Assembly: GCF_011397635.1 (NCBI RefSeq)
Contig: NC_064760.1
Coordinates: 33,251,856-33,315,855 of the forward strand
Length of the DNA: 64,000 bases
From: Epinephelus fuscoguttatus
Lineage: Eukaryota; Chordata; Actinopteri; Perciformes; Serranidae
Reading direction: 5' to 3'
Positions 25,258-37,400 of this stretch are shown one piece after another. The notes under the pieces were generated by a model that saw only the letters and a list, made by a program, of their open reading frames with translations, had not been told where the DNA came from and searched no databases. The translations under genes were made by a program, and so were the position numbers. The first letter of the stretch is position 1; every line of letters begins with the position of its first letter.

Positions 25258-25928
25258 TAGCCCAGTTCAGACCAAAGATTCGCAACAAGACAAAACCATT
25301 TTAGAACATTACAGACAAAAGTTGCAGCGGTGTGTGCCGGCTGATGGTGTCACCTGCAACTCCAATGCTCAAATCAACGGTGGCTGGTTTTAGAATATAA
25401 AGTATATAAAGCACGTCACCTGTTTTAACAGCCAATCGGCTTGTAGTGAAGTCCACTGGTCAAGTCAAAATGACCGCAGATGGAATGTTTGCCCTCAGTT
25501 TTTTGTCCTCACAGTGCCCCAACACACACACAGACACACACAAACACATTTCATTGACTGATTAATTGGCACTGGTTATAAATATTATTGTGTTGTATTT
25601 ATCTTGAATACAGTCCATCTGATGCTCGTTTTGTTTCTGTTTTTTGCAGTTTTATCAATACAACAAATGCAGCTGTAGCTAGTATCTCCCTATCATTTCC
25701 TCATTCATATTTTAAGAAACTATAAATTATATTCAGCCACAAAACAAGCCTATAAAGCTGGAATTTAGAACGGACGTACAGAGAGTTGTTGCATAGAAAT
25801 GATACTCCATCTCATCTAGTTGTATTGGTGTGAACCAACAGCTTTTTAGAACATTGCAGAACAGCACATTGCAATTAGTTGCCTGTTTCCACTTGTCCCG
25901 TTGCAAGTCTTTGGTCTGAACTGGGCTT
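25258..25928. mobile_element. MITE, about 670 bp, with ~30-bp terminal inverted repeats
   Basis: Left end AGCCCAGTTCAGACCAAAGA and right end TCTTTGGTCTGAACTGGGCT are exact complements, continuing imperfectly for another 10 bases. Flanked by TA on both sides (25256-25257, 25929-25930). No coding capacity, so non-autonomous. Confidence 0.8.
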
Positions 25929-26612
25929 TAGATGATTCATTGTTCCTCAGATGGGCTGGTTGTCCTTTTCCTTAAAAAGACAAATATACAGCTTTAATTT
26001 GAATGACCACGTGGATTGTAAGGAACAAAGCATTTCCTGGGAACACACCTACTCAAATAAAAAAAAAACCCCACCACAAACAGAGGCCTCCAATTATTTT
26101 GATTATTTTTGCAATTATGACCACGACACTCACCCTCCCCCAGCTGCACCACTACTGACAGTAGGATACTTACCTTATTCCTGCTGAGACAAGCTTCTGA
26201 AATTTTCCACATTCATGTAAAACGCTGCACTGCAGATATCAATCAAACCTATCACTCACCAACGTCTTACAGCCTCGGTATCTGACCTCCTGAAAAGTGT
26301 AGGATTAGTGTAAATCACTGGCAGTACAGGAAAAACAGGATGGCCCCTTAAAGCCCAGAGGGAGAAATGTAAGAACTGAGTCTTCAGTGCAGCACAAAAA
26401 GGCTCCTCAGGGTGGTTATAGAGCAATGCAGACTCCAGTCTTTTAAGAACGACACTGAATGCAACAGAATAAACCTCAAAAAATGTCAAGGCCATCTAAA
26501 TTATGTGGTAAGACAGATCTTGTATTATACAGTAATACAATACTTCAATTTCTAAGTAATTGTGCTTGTTTTTTTGGTGGCAAGGTACTCCGGTTAAGAC
26601 AGTACTATTTTC

Positions 26613-26743
26613 ATTCATTCATTCATTCATCTTCTAACCGCTTCATCCTCTTGAGGGTCGCGGGGGGGCTGGAGCCTATCCCAGCTGACATCGGGCGAGA
26701 GGCAGGGTACACCCTGGACAGGTCACCAGACTATCGCAGGGCT
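26613..26743 (-). mobile_element. 5'-truncated retro-inserted repeat (copy 2) with 12-bp target duplication
   Basis: Core shared with 14304-14591. On the minus strand it ends in a short tandem tail (GAAT)n. Identical 12-bp flanks AGTACTATTTTC lie at 26601-26612 and 26744-26755. Variable 5' truncation, a simple-repeat tail and a 12-bp duplication are the marks of non-LTR retrotransposition. Confidence 0.8.
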
Positions 26744-28309
26744 AGTACTATTTTCCTCCATATTTATTTCTAAGTGACCAATAGGAACAACAATTATTCT
26801 AAATTGGTCTGGTACTGAGTGAGAATGCTGCAGCCAGCATTGCCCCACAGGCTGCAATGTGATAACTCAGAGCATGTTTGCACCGTCAATGCATGTCCAC
26901 TAGAAGTACTTGCTTTTGCCGCTGACAGGCTTAAATTGTTATTCTAAGTGTCAGACAACATTATGCAAAGGATCCCTACAGAGATACACCTTGTTGGTAA
27001 AAGTAAGATCCTTTTTATTTGACCAGAAACAGCCACAAAATCGCTACCGATGTATACAATGTGTGCTCCACTCTTAGAAAAGTCCACTGCATATCAAATC
27101 AAGCGTTTCCTAAACTAACAGCCAGCCTCTATTTTTGGAGGTTGCATGTGTACCCTGCAGCGGCAGCCTGTGAAAAACCTTCCTGAATGTTGCTGCTGCA
27201 GCAGAGGCAAAAAGTAATATACAGCAGAGAGCAGACGAGCAAAATGAAAATCAAATGCCTGGAGCAGAAGGTGAAGAGTCACTTAAGTTACCTCATTGAA
27301 TCCCTGTCTTTGTCCAGCATCACCTCAGACTCCAACCAGCTCACAAAGACAGACTGAAATAACAACTGTAATCACATTACACTAAAAATATGTGTCCAAT
27401 ATAAAGGCTGTTTTCATTTGGTTGCATTCTGTGTTGGCACATCTAATTTTAGTTAGCTTATATTTTAGGTACAGTTATATTTATGTTTTGTTCCTAGGAG
27501 ATGCACTGAATTCAGGCGAAGGATTTATTTTTGGGTTTAATGTTTTGATACAGTTTTATTTACATGTTATTTCTAGGAGATGTAAAGATTTGTACATTAG
27601 CAGGAAGTAGCACAACATGGAAGTGAAAGCAGTGCTCTGTTTATTTAAATGTGACAGTGCAGTAAAAATATTTTGTGCCTGAAATCAATTAATAATTGTG
27701 ATAAATAATCGTGATCTCAGCATTGATCAAAATAATTGTGATTATCATTTTGGCCATTGTCGTGCAGGATGAGGACCCACTAACTTTCCCAACGTTGGAG
27801 ACCCGTCGACATCAATGAACTAACACTATTTCTAATGTACACGAGTGTTGTATCAAAATCTAATAATACTCTGTGCCATTAAATGGATGAGACGGATTTC
27901 CCAGATTTTACATTTAAAAAAACACTTGTATAAATCTGCTTGAAATGTAAAGAGCAACAGAAAAAATAAAATGAGCATCAAGCACTAAGAAGTCCATAAT
28001 GAAAAAGCTTTGCTGCAGTCGTGCGCTGACTGCTTCATCGTTAAAAGAAATGAACATCACTCTCCAGTGTGTTACCTGTCCTTTCAATTCTGCCTCCATG
28101 CTGTCCATGTGACCTACAGGATGTGGTTCCATCACAGTGATAGAGCGGCTCCCCATCGTGTGGCCGCTGATACAGAGTACTGACGCTGCCTTTGCAGGCT
28201 GAATGTGCTTGTGACTAAGGCGCCACATGGCGAAGCTGTATAAACAGGTGCATCGAGGCAGAGCTGCTGTGTGCTTTTATGCATCCGTCGCCTCACAGAA
28301 TCTTTCGCT

Positions 28310-28497
28310 TTAACACTGGCTGGTCTTTTCTGGGCAGATGAAAGACTCCTGGTCTTTTCCCACTGCACCCATAGCAACCTGCTTCTCCCCGCCAGTCTTG
28401 TTGTGTTCCGTGGTGCTGCTGCTTTTTGAAGGATTCTGAAGGTTACGCTGGCGCTCCACACTGTGCCACATGCCATAGCCAAAGTAGATCAGGAAGC
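28310..28497 (-). CDS. slc7a2: slc7a2 exon 11, C terminus and stop
   Basis: 188 nt, residues 594-656 plus TAA at 28312-28310; acceptor ttctcag. Starts [20 protein letters not shown] (human GFLIYFSYGIRHSLEGHL). The longer open frame seen here on the minus strand from 28482 is a different, non-homologous frame. Confidence 0.93.
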
Positions 28498-31400
28498 CTG
28501 AGAAAAATGTTGGAAGAGATATGAAATACTAATGAAAAAAACAGTGTAACACCTCCTTCTAACATACAGTGAGTGGGCAACCTCTGGCAGATGGAGCACC
28601 AAAAACTAGCCAACAACAATCAGGGAGCCTTTTAAAGCCCTGATCAAGCCTAAGGAACAGCTTCCCGGAAGCTTCAGAAAAATAGAGCCAGGGTGAACAT
28701 ATGTGGGGTTTTTTGAGGAAGCATCACGTCGCTTAGCCTGTTCACTGACACACGGAGCAGGTTAGGACATCCGCAACTTCAAACTGAAACAGTCTGATGT
28801 TTGCTTGTTTGCTCCTTCGCATCCAGTTAGGAAGAGGTGTCAGGCGTTGCATCTCTGAGGGTTAAGTTTGACATTTTAGATCATGTTTGCTTTCTTGCCA
28901 AGAATTAGATATCACTGATACCACTTTCATATGCGTAAATATGAAGCCACAGGCAGGAGACTGTATGAAAGAAGTGGACGTAGTCACTGTGACGTCACCC
29001 ATTGGTTTGTGAAACCTTGAGTTTCACATTTTGGTCGTTGTTTTTTTCTGAGCCAGAAGGGACCATATTTGGGTGAAAGGATGGAGCTGTGGAGGAGCGA
29101 GGGATGGACCTGACTTGTAGCCACGCCCTTACGTGTAGCTGGCTTTAACGTATATTTTATTCTAAATAGGACCATAATTTACTAAATGAACCTCATGCTT
29201 TATTGAAGAATATTTGAAACTCGAGATTGAGATCATAAATCAATCAAAAAGTAGCATCATTTTCCCATTGTCTACACAATCAGACATTATTATTTTGCAA
29301 CCAGTGGAGTCGCCCCCTGCTGGCCAATAGAAAGACTGCAGGTTTTAGACACCTGCAGGAGACAGTTAGCTTAGCTTTGCTCGTCCGAAAGACAGAATCC
29401 ATCCACTAGCCTCTAAAGCTCATTAATCAACATTCTGTATCTGGTTTGTTAAATCAGTATAAAATCCAAACTGTGAAATCACCATGTTGTGGTGTTACGA
29501 GGGATTATGTTCCGAACTACAGCAGAGGCAGAGTACTTTAGGTATTCATCTTCTCTTCTAATTCTTGACAAAAAAAAACTAATAAGCATATTTTCCAAAA
29601 TGTCAAACTACTCCTGTAAATGTCCACGATGGATCATGGCTGTTTGTAACCGGATGGGATCAGCTTTGGACCAGCAGTTAAAAGACACTCACCCACAAAC
29701 ATCCACACAGAGAAACGTATCCAGGTGTCTCCACTGAGCTGGACCATGAGGTAAATATTGACAAATATGCTCAGAATGGGCAGAAAGGGCAGAAGGGGAA
29801 CCTGTGATGACAACAAGTAAAATATTGGATCAATCTCACTCAATAACTCAGGGTTTGGTATGAAAGTGGTGAAGTTACTGAGCTGCCACGCACCATGAAG
29901 GAGACCTTCTTGCTAGTCTGAGGCTGCCTGCAGACCATGAAGACGCAGCCGCTGAAGATGAGGAGACACACGGCCAGCAACACCAGAATCCACACTTCCA
30001 TACCAAGGATGGAGTAGATGTGGTACGTGGTGAGGTAGCTGACCACACACACTACCAGCACTGTGGTTTGAAAACACACACTTAATTCGGACGTCTTTTG
30101 TCACACTATTTAAAAAAGGAAAGATTATATAACCTTGGTTCACTCACCTAGCACACAGATGGACATGTTGACCACACTGGAGGAATGATCAGAGGGTGAG
30201 ACAGCAGGGTGCAGGACAGCCTGCAGGGTGGAGCTGCCACCCTTCAGCATGTTGAGGTGGGACTCTGACTCTGTCAGGTCAGACTCGCCCTCCTCAGAGG
30301 ACAGGTAGTCTCTCTCACTGGTGCCTGCTCGCCGCTCTAGGGTTCCATCTGGCTGGTACCTGGACCACAGAGGCATCAGACATTAAAGGTCACAAGTCTG
30401 CATTTCACCACAGCAAAATGTTCAGTGTTTTCAATGTCTCTGCATACAACCTATTTACATTAGGGATGCACCCATTGTGAAATTTTGGGTTGATACCAAT
30501 GTTTATATCAATTTGGCCCATAGTGATGTTTCTGTTGTTGTTATTTATTTTGTTTTTATTTTTACTTACTCCCTTTTTGTGCCAGGGAAACAAAAAAATC
30601 TTCATTATTAAAAAATTATAATAACTGAGCTGTTTTAAAGTCATTCAGCCCTTCATTACACAATCTTTGAACAAGCACAAATACAGTCATACAAATTTAT
30701 GAAACAACCTTAAATAAAACCCAAAATCCCAATTTTACAAGATTGCATTTGAACACATCACGATAGCAATATAATTTACCTTAACCCAATAATCATTTTT
30801 ACTGAATAGAGATGGACGCATCATAATGTAAGCAATCACAAAGTGCATTTACATGGACATTAATAACCTGTTTATAAGGTTTATCCAGGTTATGATTATA
30901 TTTGTGATATTGTGTTTTCATGACCACAGAAAAACTGGGCTATTCTTATTTCTCATTATTCTTGTTTCTTTTAGAGTGCTCCAGCATATTAGGGTATCTC
31001 ATAAATGGAGTATAGTGTTTACATGCTCAGATACATAAACAAGATATTTCAAAATCTGATCATAAACAAGGTATTAATGTCCATGTAAACGCAATCATAG
31101 ATGTATAATAATATGTAGATACCGAACCCCTGCCATAACTGGAACAGTTTGTAGCAGTGGTGTTTCTCCTGCAAGCTGTGCCCACCATATTCTGTTTAGC
31201 TCATAGACTTAACATTGTGATGACATCACAGATTTTTAAATTGCTTTTCTCGGCTCGAGGAAAGTTTTACAAATATAAAATCTCCATGGACCAAAACTTC
31301 ATAATAAAAAGTGTCATAATTGACCTTGTTTGCAGTTTAAGGTGTCCTGTCAACAGCTTATAGACGTCAATAGTGGTCTATGGGGAAAATGTCTGAAAAC

Positions 31401-34400
31401 TGATGACCGGTGAATGTCATTTTATTAATATGACTGTAGGCCAATGGCAGTTAACAAGGCCAATATTGGCTGATACCAAAATTCAGCTGATCAATCAGTA
31501 CATCTCTACTTTAGTGTCATATATACAGCCACAGATCGCTTTCACTGCGAAATAAGGTGTTTAGTTTTACTTTACAAAACAACGAGGCCTGTAAATCCAG
31601 TTACAATCAGGGAACGAACACTGTGTTCATGTTTACTACTGCTGTGGTGATGAGTCACCTCAGTTCACCCAGCAGAGGTGTACAGCAGGTCCAGACTTCA
31701 GCGAAACTTCAGTAAACACCTTCATTCACTCAAGCAACCACTTCACACTCATACAATGGGAGCATTCACAGCTCTTACATCACCAATGTGATGCAATAAC
31801 AGGAGGCGTTTGCGAGGTGATCATACCTGTGGTGGGTTTTTAGAAATCCACAAGGTAGACTGTTTCACAATGTGGCTCAAATAAGAGTCCTTCGATATTT
31901 ATAAATGTACCCACCTGAGAATCAGGACACACACAGCAACCAGCGAGTAGGCCAGCAGAGTTCCGATGGACATCATGTCGACCAGTGCTTTGAGGTCAAA
32001 CAGGAAAGCCATGATGGCTATAGCAAGCAAAACAAAAATGTAGTTAGCACAAAGAACATTTACAAGACATGGGATCATTACTGATTACTGGAGACAATCA
32101 TTTACACAAAATACATGCATTTACATTTACACCCACAACAATAATATTCTTGCAATTAAAATGTTGATTTTTTTTCAGATGCACACTCCAACAATAAACA
32201 TAAACATGACCAGATGCAAATTAAATTTCATGCAGACATGTCTTCATGATAAAAAGACACAAAGGAGCCAAATGTTTCCCTGGGCTGACAGCTGTAATCA
32301 TCTGCGTACTGAGTGTCGTTTGATGTGAGATACACTGTGGTGTTCCTTCTCTTGTAACTCAGCAGCAGACTCCGGTATGAATTTGATCTCAGCAGCACAG
32401 TACAAACACAGAGCCGTGGTATGTCCACTGCTCCTCATAACATAATATTAAAACTGAAATAACAAAGAAAGCTCCCCTGCTCTGTTCTATCAGCTGCACT
32501 ATACACTGTACACCCAGTGTTCACATCTGCCTGCCATTTTTACTCACATCATTCATCCTACAGGTCTCAGCCCAACACCTGAGGGCAGTGAGCACCTTAC
32601 CAGTCCCCAAAGGTCAACCATTTGCATTTCTACTTTATTTTATCATTGGAAGTAGAACATCTCAGTTTAAGTCATTTTATTTAACTTTAAGACTGACTCA
32701 ACAGCAGGCCAAAAAGACATGTTTCACTATCCTTTCAGGTTGAAAGTTTCAATCCTGTTCACTGCGTGGTCAGAAGTGCACTCTGTTGGAGTGATGTTAC
32801 GGTGTACTAACACACCCTGGAGTACACTTCGACATCACTGCAGCAAAGTGAGAAGTTGATTTCAATACAGCCACTAACCACTAACTGTTATCTTAATGCT
32901 CTGCAATGTGGTGACCATCTTTTCTAAATAAAAAACTTTATGAAAGAAAACCTAAATCTCAATCAAACCTACAGAATTAAAGATTTAATTTGATATATGG
33001 GGAAATGGCGTATATTCTGTCTTGCCAGGGATTAGATGAGAAGATTGATACCACTCTCATGTATGTGTGCTAAATATGAATACAGCCCAGCATCTTACAA
33101 GTCACAATGAAACCCCGGGAAGTCACTGTTCCAAACCAGGAAATCCAGCAACCTCCTGTAAAACCACAACTTGTCCTTTTTTGTTTTGTTTTTTTCCACG
33201 TCAGTTTTTATACTAATTCAACAAACCAGATATAACGTGTTAATAGATCAGCTTCACAGATGCTGGTAGGCTGGTACCTTTGGACTCAGGCTGGCATGAT
33301 ATCAAATTTTCACTACACGATAATTGTGGCCAAAGAAACCACGATAACGACATAACCGTGATATGAAAAATTTTTTTTAAACAATAGTAAAAATAATAGT
33401 AATGCTATCAAATTTATCTTTCACTTATTGTGCGTTTTCTCGCTTTTTTGGCAAATAAATTACACAAAGGCGAGGGAGACCAAGCGAGAACGGAAAGAAA
33501 TAGTTTTTTTTTATAATATTGGTACATCGCGACACCCTTACTAACGAGCTGTTTCCCCTTGTTTCCGGTCTTTGAGCCAAACTAAGGTAAGCGTCTCTGT
33601 ACTCTAGTTTCATGTGTTGTTTAATCTGTACAAAAAAGGTGTAACTAGAAAGTCAAGTGCACTGTCAGGTGTGTCTCCAGGCATGTGGGTGGGGAACAGG
33701 GAGTGTGCAGCAGTCTGTGTGTTCAGTGTGTATACATGACAGTAATGGAATGAAGAGGAGACAATATGCAGGTTACATTATCAAAGTGTAAGCAGAGTAG
33801 ACAGGCTATATGGAGACAAACCTTAAACAAGATGTCCAATAAAACCCCTACGTATACTTCCCAAACAAAGAAGAGTTGAATCTCACTGAATTGTCTCCTC
33901 CAGCAGCGAAGACAGCAAAACTGGGATTTATTCATCTCCTATCATACGTAGCTTTAGTGAATTATATATTGCTGTCCGATGAAAAACACGTATCTCCACT
34001 TTTGATGATTTTGACTTTCTACAGTGCATGGAGTGTCCATAATATTCCCTAGCAATCGTTAGCGTTGGGTATCCAAATGACCAATGGAAAGACATTTTAT
34101 TACATCATCTATTCAGCACGTATCTCCATTGGGTGTCAGAAGTGTCCATCAAAGTGCGTAGAAAGTCAAAATCGTCAAAAGTGGAGATAAGTGTTTTTTA
34201 TTGGACAGCGACAATATGGGGTATGAAATTAATCTGCAGATGCTCAGCTTCAAAACAAAACCAAAGTTTTCTCTGGATGTCAGTTTTTGAGTAACAACAA
34301 AGGCCAAAATGTGGCCTGCAACAGACTAGGCAAGGCTTGTTTGTAGCTGAGACGATTGTCGGAAATGCCTTTTGCTATGTGATTTTGTTGATTACCTGCA

Positions 34401-37400
34401 GCTCCTACTGGCCGGTTAAGAGGAGGGAGGAATCATCAGTCGATTAAATGATTAAACAGAGCAGTCAGTACAAAAATTGTGAATCACCACAACCACGAGA
34501 TGCCCTTGAGCATACAGTTATTACTGTGTGCACACAAAAAACATTAGGCTGATGGGTCCAGTAGTATGAGAGATTAGCTGAGGACAGACAGCACACACAC
34601 AACCAAACACATAATCCTCTCCAGGCTCACGACTGGTGTAGATAAAAAAGAAGACACTGTGTTTTTCAGGGGGTTATGTGCCAGGAGCAGTAACTTCCTG
34701 GAGTCTTGCCGTTACTTTAAGGTTGCCAGGCTGTAGCTTCCTATTTAAATGTTAATGAACTTATCAGCCTAAATAATGTGTGCAATGTTTTTCACATGGG
34801 TTTGGAAGCACCATCACTAACTTTAACATGCAGTCACCACCACCAACGTGCACAGATCAAAACACCAAACAACGTCCACGATACAACCCCATAATAGGCG
34901 AGTCCTCATCTCTTACCCGCAGTGGTACCTGCCGCCATGGTGGCAGCTACAGGAGACTGGCGCTTACTCACTTTGGACATAAATTTGAACAGAATACCAT
35001 CTCGTGCCATGGCAAAGAGAATGCGCGGCAGAGGGAACATGCATCCCAACAGACTAGGGAGAAGAGGGTTCATGGTTAAGTTGAGGGCATTCTGGGAAAA
35101 AAAACATAGCACCTGCACAACTGTGAAAAACAACATATGTATATTGAGGGAAAACCTCCTATAAAGGGAATTATTGATACAAGAGGTTTAAAAGAATGGG
35201 TCAATTTCAGGAAAAAAGAAGTAAATTAATATCTGCATCTGTCACTGTGCCTTTCACAGTTGATTAGTGGAAAAAGATTAGCGGGAGTAATCTCACTGGA
35301 CGCTCTCCGACTCTCACCTGCTACTACACCGGAGGTCATAGTGGCAATAAGTGGGGTCTTCGTCTTAGGATTGATTCGGGCTAAGACTTTGAAAAGCACC
35401 CCATCCTGCGACATAGCATAGATTACACGAGGCATGGGGAAAATGGAGCCCAGCAGACTGCATGAGACAGCAGAGACATGCAAGACCAACAAAGTTAGTC
35501 CAAAGCCCGAAACACAGACACACACAAATTAACACCAACAGTCACATCATCAAAGCTTCAGAGCATGATTGAGGTCAACTGGTGTCTTTCTTTCCTGTTG
35601 TTTCCGTTGTCTTTAAACAGACATGTTTATGTTTGAAAGCAGGTTTTAGTTGTTTTTCTCAGTTTTCAGAGTTGATTTGGAGTCAAGCCTGTTTTGAGCA
35701 TGTGCCTGTGAATCCTTACAGTACCCAGAAATATTAACATTTATTCCAAATATATAAAAGCACCAAAATGTGTGTCAACAACTGCCAAGGGGCGGACCCC
35801 AAAGTAACCACCTTAATACCACTGCAGGCACTGACATGTCTAATTGGAGAATATGCACATGAGTGCAGATCATAGGTGAAGTCTGTGACTGACATCCACC
35901 AGGGCTTGCTTATGGAAAACTGAGGGATAACTGATTTCGGAAGACTTCAGGGAAGAAAGACAGAATTAAATCACACCAATATATTGTTTATAGACAAACT
36001 TGCCCACCATATGTATGATACTTCAGTTATAAATAATGTTACAAACACATGCAGGTATCTGACAGCACAGAGGCTTAAGCACTGGGCCCACTATGCCCCA
36101 ATAAGCAACAGGAATCAATCTAATAACAAGACAGACAGATGCAATGTCAGAAAGTTTGACCAGATCTCCTCCACCATTATCACCCATTTATAGTATGCAC
36201 ATCAGCCAGAAAGTCTTAAAGACACCTAAATGCAACAACTAAATACTTTTGTCTACTATGAATATTAACACTTTGTCCTCAACTTGTTTTACAAAAGCAA
36301 TCCAGTGCTTACCTGGTGGAGAGGGCACACAGTGAACCTGCAGCGACCACATATTTGGCAGGGCCCCAGCCCACATATTCAAAGGCCATGGGCAGAGGGC
36401 TCTTCTCATCCAGCAGGTAGTAGGGCATCATCAGAGTGAGTGCGGCTGACACACCAAAGTACGCCAGGAAGCACACGGTCAGTGACACCACGATGCCGAT
36501 AGGAATGGCTCTCTGAGGATTCTTCACCTCCTCGCCTGTCACACACAGACACACAAATATCTTTAGCTTTGTTTAAGTCACTCTTAAAGGGACAGTTCAC
36601 CCCAAAATCAAAAGGAAAATATTATTCCTCTCACCTTTAATGCTGATTACCAATCTAGATTGTTGTGGTGTGAGTTGCTGAGTCTTGGAGTTATCGGCCA
36701 TAGAGATGTCTGCCTTCTCTTCAGTGTAATGGAACTAGAAGGCACTCAGCTTGTGGTGCTCAAAGTGCACCACAAAAAAATAGTTTCATGTGGGAACTAT
36801 TTTCTTTCTACCAAACAAAACCCACCAACTGCATCACTGTGCAGAAGGAAGCGTGTATCTACTCATGGACAAGAGGCTTGTGCTTGTGACAGCATGAGAT
36901 GTTAAGATTTATGGCATCTTCTTTGGCTTAACTGTAGCATTAGCTAGCTCAGTGGTGCTAGGTGAGCCAGCAGTAGATGCACACTTCCTTCTGGATTGTG
37001 ATATGGTTGGTGGGTGTAGTTTGGTAAAAGAAAGTAGTTCCTTTATGAAACTGCTTCACAACAAGGAATGTGGATTATCTTGAGTAACTGGTTCATGACT
37101 ACAGGTAAGAGGAAAAATATGTGGTCTTGATTTTGGGGTGAACTGTTCTTTTTATCACATCTGATCAGTAGCTCACCTGTAGTTGCAATGCAGTCAAATC
37201 CAACAAAAGCGTAAAAGCAGGTAGCAGCTCCAGCTAAGGTCCCACTGAAGCCGAAGGGCATAAATCCTCCAACTCCATAATCACTGCTCACGTTGGCTGT
37301 CACCGACAAGTTCCTGAGACACATAAACTGTTATTTCATAACATAAAAACATGGGTGACATAAGGAGAAGTTTAACCACTGCTGCCCTGCATGTTTTATA

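Larger units (their letters stand above)
21350..28309. other. Intergenic region pdgfrl-slc7a2
   Basis: About 7 kb between the pdgfrl start and the slc7a2 stop (both minus strand), so it holds the pdgfrl promoter and the slc7a2 3' UTR. No recognised exon. It contains a diverged tandem duplication (21.9/22.9 kb), a MITE (25,258-25,928) and a small retro-inserted repeat (26,613-26,743). A minus-strand AATAAA at 27645-27640 is a candidate, unproven, slc7a2 poly(A) signal. Confidence 0.6.

Noticed and set aside
26459-26773. 104-codon frame across the 26.6-kb repeat
   Set aside because: Most of it is the retro-inserted repeat and a run of ATTC units; not a gene.
28132-28482. 116-codon minus-strand frame
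   Set aside because: Overlaps slc7a2 exon 11 in another frame; the homologous frame ends at 28310.
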